Positions 15,999 through 21,784 of a stretch of 22,141 nt of DNA are shown here, piece by piece. A program made the translations under genes and the position numbers. The notes under the pieces are model-generated. The model did not search any database. It worked only from the letters and a program-made list of their open reading frames with translations, and was not told the DNA's origin. The stretch lies in the IMG/VR virus record IMGVR_UViG_3300024339_000093, positions 1 through 22,141 of that record. One strand, given 5' to 3'. Source of the stretch: a virus. Positions within the stretch are counted from its first letter, which is position 1; each line of letters begins with the position of its first letter.

Positions 15999-16462
15999 CG
16001 CGAATACTCCAACACCCAAACATCGACCATCTCAAAGCGAGCCGATGGAGAGAGATGAGGCCAAAGGGTCTCCTGCGCATAACTGCTCCACATGAACGCC
16101 ATAACCGCATGGTCCAACCGGACAAACTCTCCTTGGTCCATCTTCTCCCACGATATAGATTTAGGGACCGGTACCAACTGGCCTTGCCACGGCACAAAAT
16201 CCACATACTCAGCCCCGATAAGTAACCACTTCCGAAGCATTTCCTCGGTTGAAAACTTCTCCTGACGGGAAAATAGCCCGTTGATCCTGCTGAAGAAGTG
16301 CCGGTGATGCTTGGGGGAACGAGGCTCTTTCCATGAAAAAATGAGACTCTCCATGTCGAGTTTTTTTGACAAAAAAGCAAACCGGGTAAAGAGGCTCTGA
16401 TCCTTCTCAGAAACACCTCTCCATTCGCCAGAGCCATCACGCCACAAGTTCACTGTCGGCAA
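15995..16462 (-). CDS. DUF1367-like phage protein
   Basis: 155 residues. The core EPRSPKHHRHFFSRINGLF, LLIGAEYVDFV and VPKSISWEKMDQGEFVRLDHA follows the pattern of DUF1367 proteins found in the nin-type region of lambdoid phages (HRxFFxxl, IPxSIxFxkMdQxEF). The family function is not known. The best start is TTG, with GAGGAG 7 bases upstream inside the preceding gene. Another frame of similar length on the same strand is an overlap artefact. Confidence 0.7.
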   Translation of the reverse strand: MPTVNLWRDGSGEWRGVSEKDQSLFTRFAFLSKKLDMESLIFSWKEPRSPKHHRHFFSRINGLFSRQEKFSTEEMLRKWLLIGAEYVDFVPWQGQLVPVPKSISWEKMDQGEFVRLDHAVMAFMWSSYAQETLWPHLSPSARFEMVDVWVLEYSR

Positions 16463-16643
16463 AGTTCAGCTCCTCAAGATTCGGCTTCTCAAAATTCAGA
16501 TATTTACTACGGCATTCGGGACACATCGTATCCACCAAGGATCCGTCCCAATGACCGCACGTCTCACAATCACCCATAGATCCAGCGGGAGAAATACCCC
16601 GAGCAGCACTGATATCTAATTTAAGATCGCATGGAATGCGCAT
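16437..16643 (-). CDS. Small zinc-ribbon protein
   Basis: 68 residues with CETCGHW and MCPECRSKYL, a four-Cys zinc ribbon. GGAGG lies 6-9 bases before the ATG. It overlaps the start of the DUF1367-like gene by 26 bases. Function unknown; the fold suggests binding of nucleic acid or protein. Confidence 0.6.
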   Translation of the reverse strand: MRIPCDLKLDISAARGISPAGSMGDCETCGHWDGSLVDTMCPECRSKYLNFEKPNLEELNFADSELVA

Positions 16644-16695
16644 ACTCAACCCCCTCCTCTCTCAACCACTTATTCGCAGCACGCCTGCCTGCGTT
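16621..16695 (-). pseudogene. In-frame coding-like remnant after the 60-residue gene
   Basis: Directly after the TAA of the 60-residue gene, the same frame continues for 24 codons as NAGRRAANKWLREEGVEYA and MRS, then stops. This reads like a genuine helical protein tail. A nonsense change may have cut an originally longer gene, or the tail is a chance frame that overlaps the next gene's ribosome binding site. Confidence 0.35.
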
Positions 16696-16878
16696 TTATT
16701 TTTTAATGCCATCAGGCTCTCCCTCCATAGCCGCTAACCAGACCACTTTGTACTGCCGCCAGACATACGCCTGCGCCGACCGAACTAACTCTTGAACCAT
16801 CCGTTTGAAGAACTTCTGATCTTCGAACAGAATCGCCACACCATCCTGCTCAATTCTCTGAACACGCAGCACTAGCAT
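16696..16878 (-). CDS. 60-residue small protein
   Basis: MLVLRVQRIEQDGVAILFED then a helical basic stretch (FFKRMVQELVRSAQAYVW) ending in GEPDGIKK. The ATG has a G-rich ribosome binding site and overlaps the upstream gene by 29 bases. No family recognised. The stop is followed by an in-frame coding-like tail. Confidence 0.5.
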   Translation of the reverse strand: MLVLRVQRIEQDGVAILFEDQKFFKRMVQELVRSAQAYVWRQYKVVWLAAMEGEPDGIKK

Positions 16879-17533
16879 TTCCCCCCAAAATTGATCGTAA
16901 ATGACGAATGTGTGGCTTGTGAGAACTGTCCTCTTCAGCGTCCGGACCAACAGATCCAGCGATAAACCCCCTAACGCTTTCAGACATAGGTTTTTCAGGA
17001 GTCGGAAGCAGAGACTGCACATAATCGGATGACAAATGCCCTTTTTCATACGCCGCCCTTAAAACCGCATGGCGCGAGGAAATATCATGACCCAGCGATG
17101 GCTTCCAATGGATTGGGATGGTCCCCTCGCGAGCCAGATCCACCGCCCGGTTGTACGAGGATTTGAACGCCATCCTTGCCGCTACATTGTCGCCAGTATC
17201 TATAATCGGCTTGGCATCCATCCATGCTGTAGATATCTCATCAGTCCAAACCACGGTCGCACCCTCGTCTGAAACCTGAACAGCGATAGCCCATGCCTCA
17301 TCAGCAGAGGGGCGACCATCGTTGCTCAGGATCATCAAACGAACATCCGCGAGCTTCGGTAGGAATGGACTGGTCTGAAGTACCCTGCTGAAGCCGTACT
17401 GCACAGCCGACAACGGATACTGCCCGACTCCCTCAACCCAAAGTCTCTTCGCTGCAGAGCTAACAGTCTTCCCATGCATCTCGTAGGCAGCATCTAGAGT
17501 TTCAAGAAAATCACGCTGTTCTCTCCGATTCAT
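16850..17533 (-). CDS. Replication-associated protein following the initiator
   Basis: 227 residues, in the place of lambda P. Its ATG overlaps the initiator stop (ATGA). The N-terminus (FLETLDAAYEMHGK, KRLWVEGVGQYPL) and DGRPSADEAWAIAVQV, VVWTDEISTAW and ARMAFKSSYNRAV are found in phage proteins paired with wHTH initiators. By position it could load the host helicase or otherwise support replication, but no helicase-loader motif is seen and there is no ATP-binding loop. Confidence 0.6.
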   Translation of the reverse strand: MNRREQRDFLETLDAAYEMHGKTVSSAAKRLWVEGVGQYPLSAVQYGFSRVLQTSPFLPKLADVRLMILSNDGRPSADEAWAIAVQVSDEGATVVWTDEISTAWMDAKPIIDTGDNVAARMAFKSSYNRAVDLAREGTIPIHWKPSLGHDISSRHAVLRAAYEKGHLSSDYVQSLLPTPEKPMSESVRGFIAGSVGPDAEEDSSHKPHIRHLRSILGGNASAACSEN

Positions 17534-18504
17534 CCCAGCTCTCCATCAAAAACATTTCCGGTACATGGATCGTCTTCACTCCCGAAGTATTCATCGAGCA
17601 AAGCCTCATTAGCTGCTTTTTTTGCCTCCGGTGACGTATACGATTTTGATTTCAAGTCAAACAGCCCTTTCCAGCCGTTGCGAACCGTCTGATCGACAAC
17701 CCCCTGCTGAGCATCAAACGTACCCTGTACAGCCAACCATTCCTTCTGCTTCATCATCGAAACCCCATCCATGCTGGGGAGTTTTATCCGCATCCGGTAA
17801 GCGATGTATTCCTGCCACGCGCTGAGGTTTAGGCCATCAGGGATGGTCGAGGGGTCAGGGACAGCTCCGGGGATATCCGAAGAGATCACGGTCAACGATG
17901 GTTTTGCAGGAGAGGCATCGGCAACAAAAGGGCTGTAACCCCCCCCGCCACCGATAGGTGGCCCCGATGATGGAGGGCGTGACTCGCCAACAGGGTCTTG
18001 GGGGGTATGGGGGGTTGTATCCTTCTCCTCTTCCTTCTCCTTCTCCTTAGCTTGAACACTAGGTGAACGCTCGCCGAGTGTTCGCCGAACACCATTACCA
18101 GTAGAGGGAGTTGTTCGCTGAACGCTCGCCGTTGTGGGGGTGTTGGTTCGCCGTCTACCAGACGTTTTCGGTATAACACCATCAGGCAGAGGGTGGTAGT
18201 AGGTTGGTTGGTCTATTCTCTGGTGTTTCCAACCACTTACAAGCCAATAACTCTCATTCTGAACCGTATATTCTGTGATTAATTTGGCCTCAATAAGCTC
18301 GTTAACCATCGCGCGAATATCTTCCTTAGAAAAAGCGTCCGCAGGGAAGACTTGCATTTTTAATCTCATGATTTTTGCAGGATGAACGCCAGAATCGTCG
18401 CAAAAAGTCCAAAGCCCAATGAACAGTAGGCGAGCGTTCGGCGAACACTCTACGATCTGCTCAGAAGTCCAGAATTGAGGCTTAATTGACCTTATGCGTG
18501 GCAC
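17530..18504 (-). CDS. Phage replication initiator (winged-helix, DnaT/O-like)
   Basis: About 324 residues. The N-terminus (PRIRSIKPQFWTSEQIVE, ARLLFIGLWTFCDDSG, LKMQVFPAD) is the winged-helix DNA-binding domain typical of phage O-like proteins. A low-complexity middle rich in Pro, Glu and Gly follows. The C-terminus (LNLSAWQEYIAYRMRIKLPSM, NGWKGLFDLK) resembles DnaT-like domains. The GTG at 18504 gives the usual MPRIRSIKPQFW start and has AGGAG 7 bases upstream; a GTG two codons earlier is too close. Repeats inside the gene are a candidate origin. Confidence 0.8.
   Translation of the reverse strand: MPRIRSIKPQFWTSEQIVECSPNARLLFIGLWTFCDDSGVHPAKIMRLKMQVFPADAFSKEDIRAMVNELIEAKLITEYTVQNESYWLVSGWKHQRIDQPTYYHPLPDGVIPKTSGRRRTNTPTTASVQRTTPSTGNGVRRTLGERSPSVQAKEKEKEEEKDTTPHTPQDPVGESRPPSSGPPIGGGGGYSPFVADASPAKPSLTVISSDIPGAVPDPSTIPDGLNLSAWQEYIAYRMRIKLPSMDGVSMMKQKEWLAVQGTFDAQQGVVDQTVRNGWKGLFDLKSKSYTSPEAKKAANEALLDEYFGSEDDPCTGNVFDGELG
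18064..18131. repeat. Candidate origin iterons inside the initiator gene
   Basis: The 13-mer TGAACGCTCGCCG occurs at 18064-18076 and 18119-18131. A near-perfect palindrome GTGTTCGCCGAACAC lies at 18078-18092, and its near-identical reverse complement GCGTTCGGCGAACAC at 18434-18448. GTTCGCTGAAC is at 18113-18123. A purine-rich tract (minus strand) follows at about 18022-18048. Repeats within an O-like gene are the lambda arrangement of the origin. Binding is inferred. Confidence 0.45.
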
Positions 18505-18662
18505 CGACACTCTCCTAACCAGCCTATGAGAACAGGAGTTGGGGCTTCAGATAATGTAACTTCACCCACATCTTCACGATGAGATGGATCTGGCTGAGAT
18601 AAAACAATATCGCTCTCAGTGTTTAAGGAAACCTCAAAGGGGTACATTTTCTTGATTTTCAT
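18492..18662 (-). CDS. 56-residue small protein before the initiator
   Basis: Start ATG (MKIKKMYPFEVSLNTESDIV) and stop inside the initiator's 5' end. Not recognised. It has no strong ribosome binding site (AGAGGAAA is about 10 bases away), so the start is uncertain. It lies just downstream of the short-RNA region on the opposite strand. Confidence 0.45.
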   Translation of the reverse strand: MKIKKMYPFEVSLNTESDIVLSQPDPSHREDVGEVTLSEAPTPVLIGWLGECRCHA

Positions 18663-18666
18663 CTGA

Positions 18667-18672
18667 TATAAT
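18667..18672 (+). promoter_or_regulatory. Extended -10 promoter for a short plus-strand RNA
   Basis: TGATATAAT at 18664-18672 is an extended -10 (TGnTATAAT). No consensus -35 is present, which is usual for extended -10 promoters. Transcription would begin near 18679. Confidence 0.6.
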
Positions 18673-18678
18673 TTCCTC

Positions 18679-18730
18679 TCTTCAAGAAGCCCCCTCACAT
18701 TGGCCTGCAAGCCAGAGGGGGTTGTTTTTT
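18679..18730 (+). ncRNA. Predicted short RNA, OOP-like by position
   Basis: A predicted transcript of about 52 bases starts 7 bases after the -10 and ends at a strong terminator hairpin. It runs opposite to the replication operon, between the cII-position gene and the initiator, where lambda encodes the antisense OOP RNA. It has no ORF. It would be antisense to the minus-strand early mRNA between the ribbon-helix-helix gene and the 56-residue gene. Not shown experimentally. Confidence 0.5.
18687..18730 (+). terminator. Rho-independent terminator
   Basis: CCCCCTC (18690-18696) pairs with GAGGGGG (18715-18721), extended by flanking pairs and with an inner TGGC/GCCA stem. The tail is TTGTTTTTT at 18722-18730. 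Only the plus strand has the U tract. Confidence 0.8.
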
Positions 18731-18750
18731 GTGGGGTTAAAACAACGTGT

Positions 18751-18778
18751 GCGCAAACGTGCGCAAACGTGCGCAACA
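18751..18778. repeat. Three 10-bp tandem repeats (TTGC-N6-TTGC-N6-TTGC)
   Basis: GTGCGCAAAC repeats with a 10-base period. Read on the minus strand, TTGC is present at 18776-18773, 18766-18763 and 18756-18753, each separated by the same six bases GCACGT. The TTGC-N6-TTGC spacing is that of the lambda CII site. No good -10 lies downstream. Possible regulator site. Confidence 0.7.
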
Positions 18779-18792
18779 GCTCTAGTTCGTGC

Positions 18793-19005
18793 TTATGCGT
18801 GCTGATCGGTATCAACTCCTTCGAATACACTGTTGAGTATGGAATGCTCATTCACCTTCTGCTCGATATGCTCAACCGCTAAATTGGTCAAATACAGACT
18901 GGAGGAGACTCCAGAGAAACTAGCGAGGCGATCCATGATCTGCTTCTGCTCATGCGTCATGTGGGCACTGATAGCCACAGTCTTACTCCTCCGAGGGCCA
19001 GCCAT
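18793..19005 (-). CDS. Ribbon-helix-helix-like regulator in the cII position
   Basis: 70 residues. The N-terminus is basic (AGPRRSKTVAISAHMTHEQK), followed by a helix (QIMDRLASFSGVSSSLYLTNLA) in the pattern of Arc/CopG-type ribbon-helix-helix proteins. GGAGG is 5 bases before the ATG and is encoded in the last codons of cro; the ATG follows the cro stop directly. It is likely a DNA-binding early regulator. It is not a CII homologue by sequence. Confidence 0.65.
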   Translation of the reverse strand: MAGPRRSKTVAISAHMTHEQKQIMDRLASFSGVSSSLYLTNLAVEHIEQKVNEHSILNSVFEGVDTDQHA

Positions 19006-19194
19006 CTATTCCTCCTGTGGATTAAATAAATGTGGAAACCGGCACTTAAAGAACTCGTACCACCCCTTCGGGATTCCTCTTTTTTTCCACGCAGAAACGG
19101 AAGCCAGACTGATACTGCAAATCTTTGAGACACTAGTTGTGCCGCCCAGTAAGTCGATAACGCGTATTGCTTCAATAGATTCTATAGATTCCAT
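19006..19194 (-). CDS. Cro-like repressor
   Basis: 62 residues from ATG 19194, or 66 from ATG 19206. The helix-turn-helix IDLLGGTTSVSKICSISLASV then SAWKKRGIPKGW is the Cro/CI-like pattern seen in short Cro-type proteins. It is transcribed divergently from cI. If transcription starts near 19198, as the promoter suggests, only the ATG at 19194 can be used, on a nearly leaderless mRNA. Neither start has a clear ribosome binding site. Confidence 0.78.
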   Translation of the reverse strand: MESIESIEAIRVIDLLGGTTSVSKICSISLASVSAWKKRGIPKGWYEFFKCRFPHLFNPQEE

Positions 19195-19204
19195 AACAGG
19201 GTCC

Positions 19205-19234
19205 ATCTTAGATAAAACTAAGACTCCATGTCAA
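19205..19234 (-). promoter_or_regulatory. PR-like early promoter of cro
   Basis: Minus-strand TTGACA (19234-19229) and TAAGAT (19210-19205), 18 bases apart. The -10 overlaps one half of the operator at 19207-19222. This would drive the long minus-strand operon. Confidence 0.6.
19207..19222. promoter_or_regulatory. Operator CTTAG-N6-CTAAG at the cro promoter
   Basis: CTTAG-ATAAAA-CTAAG, a perfect inverted repeat extended one base each side (TCTTAG...CTAAGA). It fills the spacer and -10 of the cro promoter. The same motif occurs at the right early promoter at 20605-20620. Confidence 0.65.
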
Positions 19235-19245
19235 CTTATACTAAC
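19230..19245. promoter_or_regulatory. Possible second, degenerate operator in the cI-cro region
   Basis: GTCAA-CTTATA-CTAAC has one good half site. Its reverse complement shares the 10-mer TTAGTATAAG with the operator at 20605-20620. It covers the -35 of the cro promoter and the -35 region of the cI promoter. Confidence 0.4.
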
Positions 19246-19253
19246 CTCTTGTA

Positions 19254-19262
19254 TGCTATAAT
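19254..19262 (+). promoter_or_regulatory. Extended -10 promoter of cI (leaderless mRNA)
   Basis: TGCTATAAT ends 6 bases before the ATG at 19269, so the predicted +1 is the A of the start codon. There is no Shine-Dalgarno sequence. This matches lambda cI transcribed from PRM. Confidence 0.65.
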
Positions 19263-19268
19263 TATTTT

Positions 19269-19658
19269 ATGGGATTTTCAGACAGAATTAATGAGGCTAT
19301 AAGTGAGGCCGGGGTTAAACCGGTTGAGGTTGCTGATGCCGCCGATATCACTGAAGCAACAATGTCTGCGTGGAGGCACGGAAACCCAAAGAAGCCCGCT
19401 GCAGACAATGTTTTGAAGGCGTGTAAATTTTTGAGGATCAATATTGAATGGCTGATCTTCGGAAAGAAGCCTATGTCAATTACAGACAACCACGCTTTAG
19501 TGATTGAGAAGCACCTGAAGCCTCAACATGAAAAGCTGTTAAAGCTCTTCGAAAAACTTCCTCCACATGAACAATCCTTATTGACAGAGAGGATGGAGGA
19601 GCAAGTTGCACACTATGATGATTTGTATAGCGCGATGAAAAAACAGCGCGAAGAATAG
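19269..19658 (+). CDS. CI-type repressor without peptidase domain
   Basis: 129 residues. The N-terminal helix-turn-helix (FSDRINEAISEAGVKPVEVA, DITEATMSAWRHGNPKKPAA) is of the lambda CI type, followed by NVLKACKFLRINIEWLIFGK. The C-terminal half (LKPQHEKLLKLFEKLPPHEQ) is helical and common to short phage repressors. There is no S24/LexA autocleavage domain, so RecA-triggered self-cleavage is not expected; induction probably uses another route. The mRNA appears leaderless. Confidence 0.82.
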   Translation: MGFSDRINEAISEAGVKPVEVADAADITEATMSAWRHGNPKKPAADNVLKACKFLRINIEWLIFGKKPMSITDNHALVIEKHLKPQHEKLLKLFEKLPPHEQSLLTERMEEQVAHYDDLYSAMKKQREE

Positions 19659-19661
19659 GTA

Positions 19662-20471
19662 ATGAACCAACCTGAACTAGCTAGAATTTACTTTCACTCA
19701 GGAACTAAAGAGGGGATCAGAGAGGCCAAAATCGCACTAAGTAGCATTCAGGCAACCTCCTTTCTTCGAGAGGCATTAAGTTATGCCTGTAGTAAAATTG
19801 AAGGCATAGACTCTTTAGGGGTATATATCCTGCTGGGTGCAGATAAGAATGCATATATTGGAGAGACAGAGAGTCTCTGTGAACGCCTCAAACACCATCA
19901 CAGTAAGGATGAGCTGAGTTTTTGGGAAGAAACAATCATCCTTACCGGAAAAGATGACTGGCTAACTAAAAGCCATATACGATACATAGAATCTGAACTC
20001 TTTAGGCGAGCAAAAAAAAGCGGCTGGAAACTGCACAACAAGAAGAACGCTGCAGTCAACGCTGGCAAACTGCCAGAAGCCGACAAAACCATTACAAAAA
20101 GATTCATCCAGCAAGCTGAAACTCTTGTCAGTATGCTGGGGTATGATCTCTTTGACAGCCAAGAGGAGACCCACAAGATAGAAGCCAACCTTTCAATGAA
20201 AGGCAACGAGTACGAAGCATACGCAAACCTAGACCTCAAAACCGGAATAGTCACTGTACTTAAAGACTCTAAAGCAAAAGTAACAGAGGCAGACACAACC
20301 CCTATTAGTGCCCGCAATAGAAGGATGGAGCTGATAGGTAACGAGACCCTCAAAAAAACAGCAGACAATCTTGTTTTTACCAAAAATACTTCATTTAAAT
20401 CAAAAAGTGCGGCAGCAGCAGTGGTTGCAGCACATAGCATTAATGGGCAAAAAAGCTGGAAGACTCTCTAA
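19662..20471 (+). CDS. GIY-YIG nuclease with DUF4357 domain
   Basis: 269 residues, starting 3 bases after cI, so it is probably expressed in the lysogen. The GIY-YIG core begins at GVYIL (53-57) and AYIGETE (64-70), followed by a conserved Arg (R75) and a Glu at 110 in YIESELFRR as the likely metal ligand. The C-terminus (RRMELIGNETLKK, FKSKSAAAAVVAAHSINGQK) is DUF4357. Known proteins of this architecture are poorly characterised. Placement in the immunity operon suggests lysogenic conversion or exclusion of other DNA, but that is inferred. Confidence 0.8.
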   Translation: MNQPELARIYFHSGTKEGIREAKIALSSIQATSFLREALSYACSKIEGIDSLGVYILLGADKNAYIGETESLCERLKHHHSKDELSFWEETIILTGKDDWLTKSHIRYIESELFRRAKKSGWKLHNKKNAAVNAGKLPEADKTITKRFIQQAETLVSMLGYDLFDSQEETHKIEANLSMKGNEYEAYANLDLKTGIVTVLKDSKAKVTEADTTPISARNRRMELIGNETLKKTADNLVFTKNTSFKSKSAAAAVVAAHSINGQKSWKTL

Positions 20472-20487
20472 AACTATTGCTCCACAC

Positions 20488-20509
20488 GTTATTAATCTCT
20501 CTTAATAAC
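20488..20509. repeat. Inverted repeat after the GIY-YIG gene
   Basis: GTTATTAA-TCTCTC-TTAATAAC, perfect 8-base arms. There is no U tract and the stem is AT-rich, so it is a weak terminator candidate or a binding site. Confidence 0.5.
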
Positions 20510-20569
20510 ATCACGTAAAACAGTCTGTCAGGACACAATCAGTGTATCTGAAATATATCCGGCAAAAAA

Positions 20570-20585
20570 CTTAGGTTTAACTAAC
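20570..20585. promoter_or_regulatory. Operator-like site upstream of the right early promoter
   Basis: CTTAG-GTTTAA-CTAAC differs by one base from the operator pattern CTTAG-N6-CTAAG. Its centre is 35 bases from that of the next operator. Confidence 0.5.
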
Positions 20586-20593
20586 TTTTTTCG

Positions 20594-20622
20594 TTGACTA
20601 ATAACTTAGTATAAGCTAAGTT
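20594..20622 (+). promoter_or_regulatory. PL-like early promoter
   Basis: TTGACT at 20594-20599 and TAAGTT at 20617-20622 are 17 bases apart. The -10 overlaps the operator half site, exactly as at the cro promoter. Drives the 99-residue gene and the nuclease. Confidence 0.5.
20605..20620. promoter_or_regulatory. Operator CTTAG-N6-CTAAG at the right early promoter
   Basis: AACTTAG-TATAAG-CTAAGTT, perfect 7-base arms. It has the same motif and the same place between -35 and -10 as the operator at 19207-19222. Confidence 0.65.
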
Positions 20623-20687
20623 AAACCCATATACACAACATCAGAAAACATCACTACACAACAAAGCACAACGTAGAGAGAGCCGAA

Positions 20688-20987
20688 ATGGGAAACGTAA
20701 TATTACTGAAACGGATAGACCCAGACAAGGAATTCAAGGAACTCTGTCAAGAGAAGTACGAAGAACTCCGGGCGCACTGGCTGCACGATCGACAAGACTT
20801 CGATGCCTTGCATCAAATCATGATTGAGTCTCTGGATCACGAAGGTCTTCAAAAAGCAATCCGGGGTCAAGATTACGAACGAATTGGTCGGGCATTTTTA
20901 GACTTCCAAGAGGAATTTCTGAGAGAGAGATCAGAGCGGATTGTTGATCAGGAGTATGGATCCACTAACAACCTGGATGACTTATGA
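20688..20987 (+). CDS. Hypothetical early protein of the right operon
   Basis: 99 residues, not recognised. It is highly charged and mainly helical (KEFKELCQEKYEELRAHWL, FLDFQEEFLRERSERI). It starts after a leader of about 60 bases and ends overlapping the nuclease start by four bases (ATGA). In lambda this region holds recombination helpers and host-takeover proteins; a partner for the nuclease is possible. Confidence 0.65.
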   Translation: MGNVILLKRIDPDKEFKELCQEKYEELRAHWLHDRQDFDALHQIMIESLDHEGLQKAIRGQDYERIGRAFLDFQEEFLRERSERIVDQEYGSTNNLDDL

Positions 20988-21784
20988 GTGAAACATACAG
21001 GGTAAGAGCATCCTCGTGGGCCAGTTTATTTGACTGCGCATACTCATGGCAAGGAACTCACCTCCTCGGAATGAAAAGACCCGGAGGCACGAGAGCTTTA
21101 CTCGGGACAGCGGTCCATGCCAGCACTGCAGTATATGACGGGCACCGCGAAGAGATATCGATGGATGATGCGGCAGATGCGCTCATCGAGACATTACATC
21201 ACCCAGAGTTTGAGGTGAACTACAACACAGACGATCTCACTATACCAAAAGCTGAGGCAATCGGACTGAAGCTACACTCCCTCTACTGTAGAGAAGTGTC
21301 GCCGCAATATGAATTTGCAGCAGTCGAGCGCGAAACAACTCCGATGGATATCGATTGCGGCGATGGAATCATTATCCAGCTAACCGGAACACTCGATCGA
21401 TCCAGATCGGTCGTCGGGAAAGAGGGGCACACGCGAATTGCTGACCTGAAGACAGGTGTGAGAGCAGTACAAAAGGGAGAGGCCAAAACGCAGGGGCATA
21501 AAGCTCAAGTGGGCACCTACGAGCTTCTGGAAGAACACACCACCGGCAACACGGTGGAAAGCCCCGCTGAGATTATCGGCCTCAGCACCTCCGGCACCCC
21601 TAAATATGCAGTGGGCCAGATCGAGAATGCCAAGCAGGTGCTGATCGGAACCGATGAGGCTCCCGGACTGATTGATCTTGCCAAGCAGATGTTTAAAACA
21701 GGATTGTATTACCCAAATCCACAAACTTGGTTATGTAGCGTTCGGTACTGTAGCCGATGGGAGACGTGTCCATATCATGAGTAG
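20984..21784 (+). CDS. PD-(D/E)XK exonuclease of the Cas4/RecB type, with Fe-S cysteines
   Basis: 266 residues. Landmarks are C18 (LFDCAYSWQ), GTAVHAS with H45, LTGTLDRS with D138, and IADLKTG with D154 and K156, the PD-(D/E)XK active site. The C-terminus has C251, C256 and C262, which with C18 gives the four-Cys iron-sulfur signature of Cas4/AddB-like nucleases. The phage probably uses it as a recombination exonuclease. It sits in the early right operon, as red exonucleases do. No single-strand annealing protein is visible in the window. Confidence 0.8.
   Translation: MSETYRVRASSWASLFDCAYSWQGTHLLGMKRPGGTRALLGTAVHASTAVYDGHREEISMDDAADALIETLHHPEFEVNYNTDDLTIPKAEAIGLKLHSLYCREVSPQYEFAAVERETTPMDIDCGDGIIIQLTGTLDRSRSVVGKEGHTRIADLKTGVRAVQKGEAKTQGHKAQVGTYELLEEHTTGNTVESPAEIIGLSTSGTPKYAVGQIENAKQVLIGTDEAPGLIDLAKQMFKTGLYYPNPQTWLCSVRYCSRWETCPYHE

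Noticed and set aside
15991-16440. 149-codon minus-strand frame overlapping the DUF1367-like gene
   Set aside because: The other frame has the DUF1367 pattern and a good ribosome binding site; this one is Arg/Ser/Trp-rich shadow sequence.
18751-18778. Active CII-type promoter at the TTGC array
   Set aside because: The spacing of half sites fits CII, but no -10 hexamer lies at the expected distance on the minus strand, so only a binding site is suggested.
20629-20687. N-type nut site in the right operon leader
   Set aside because: No boxB-like hairpin or boxA sequence could be found in the leader.
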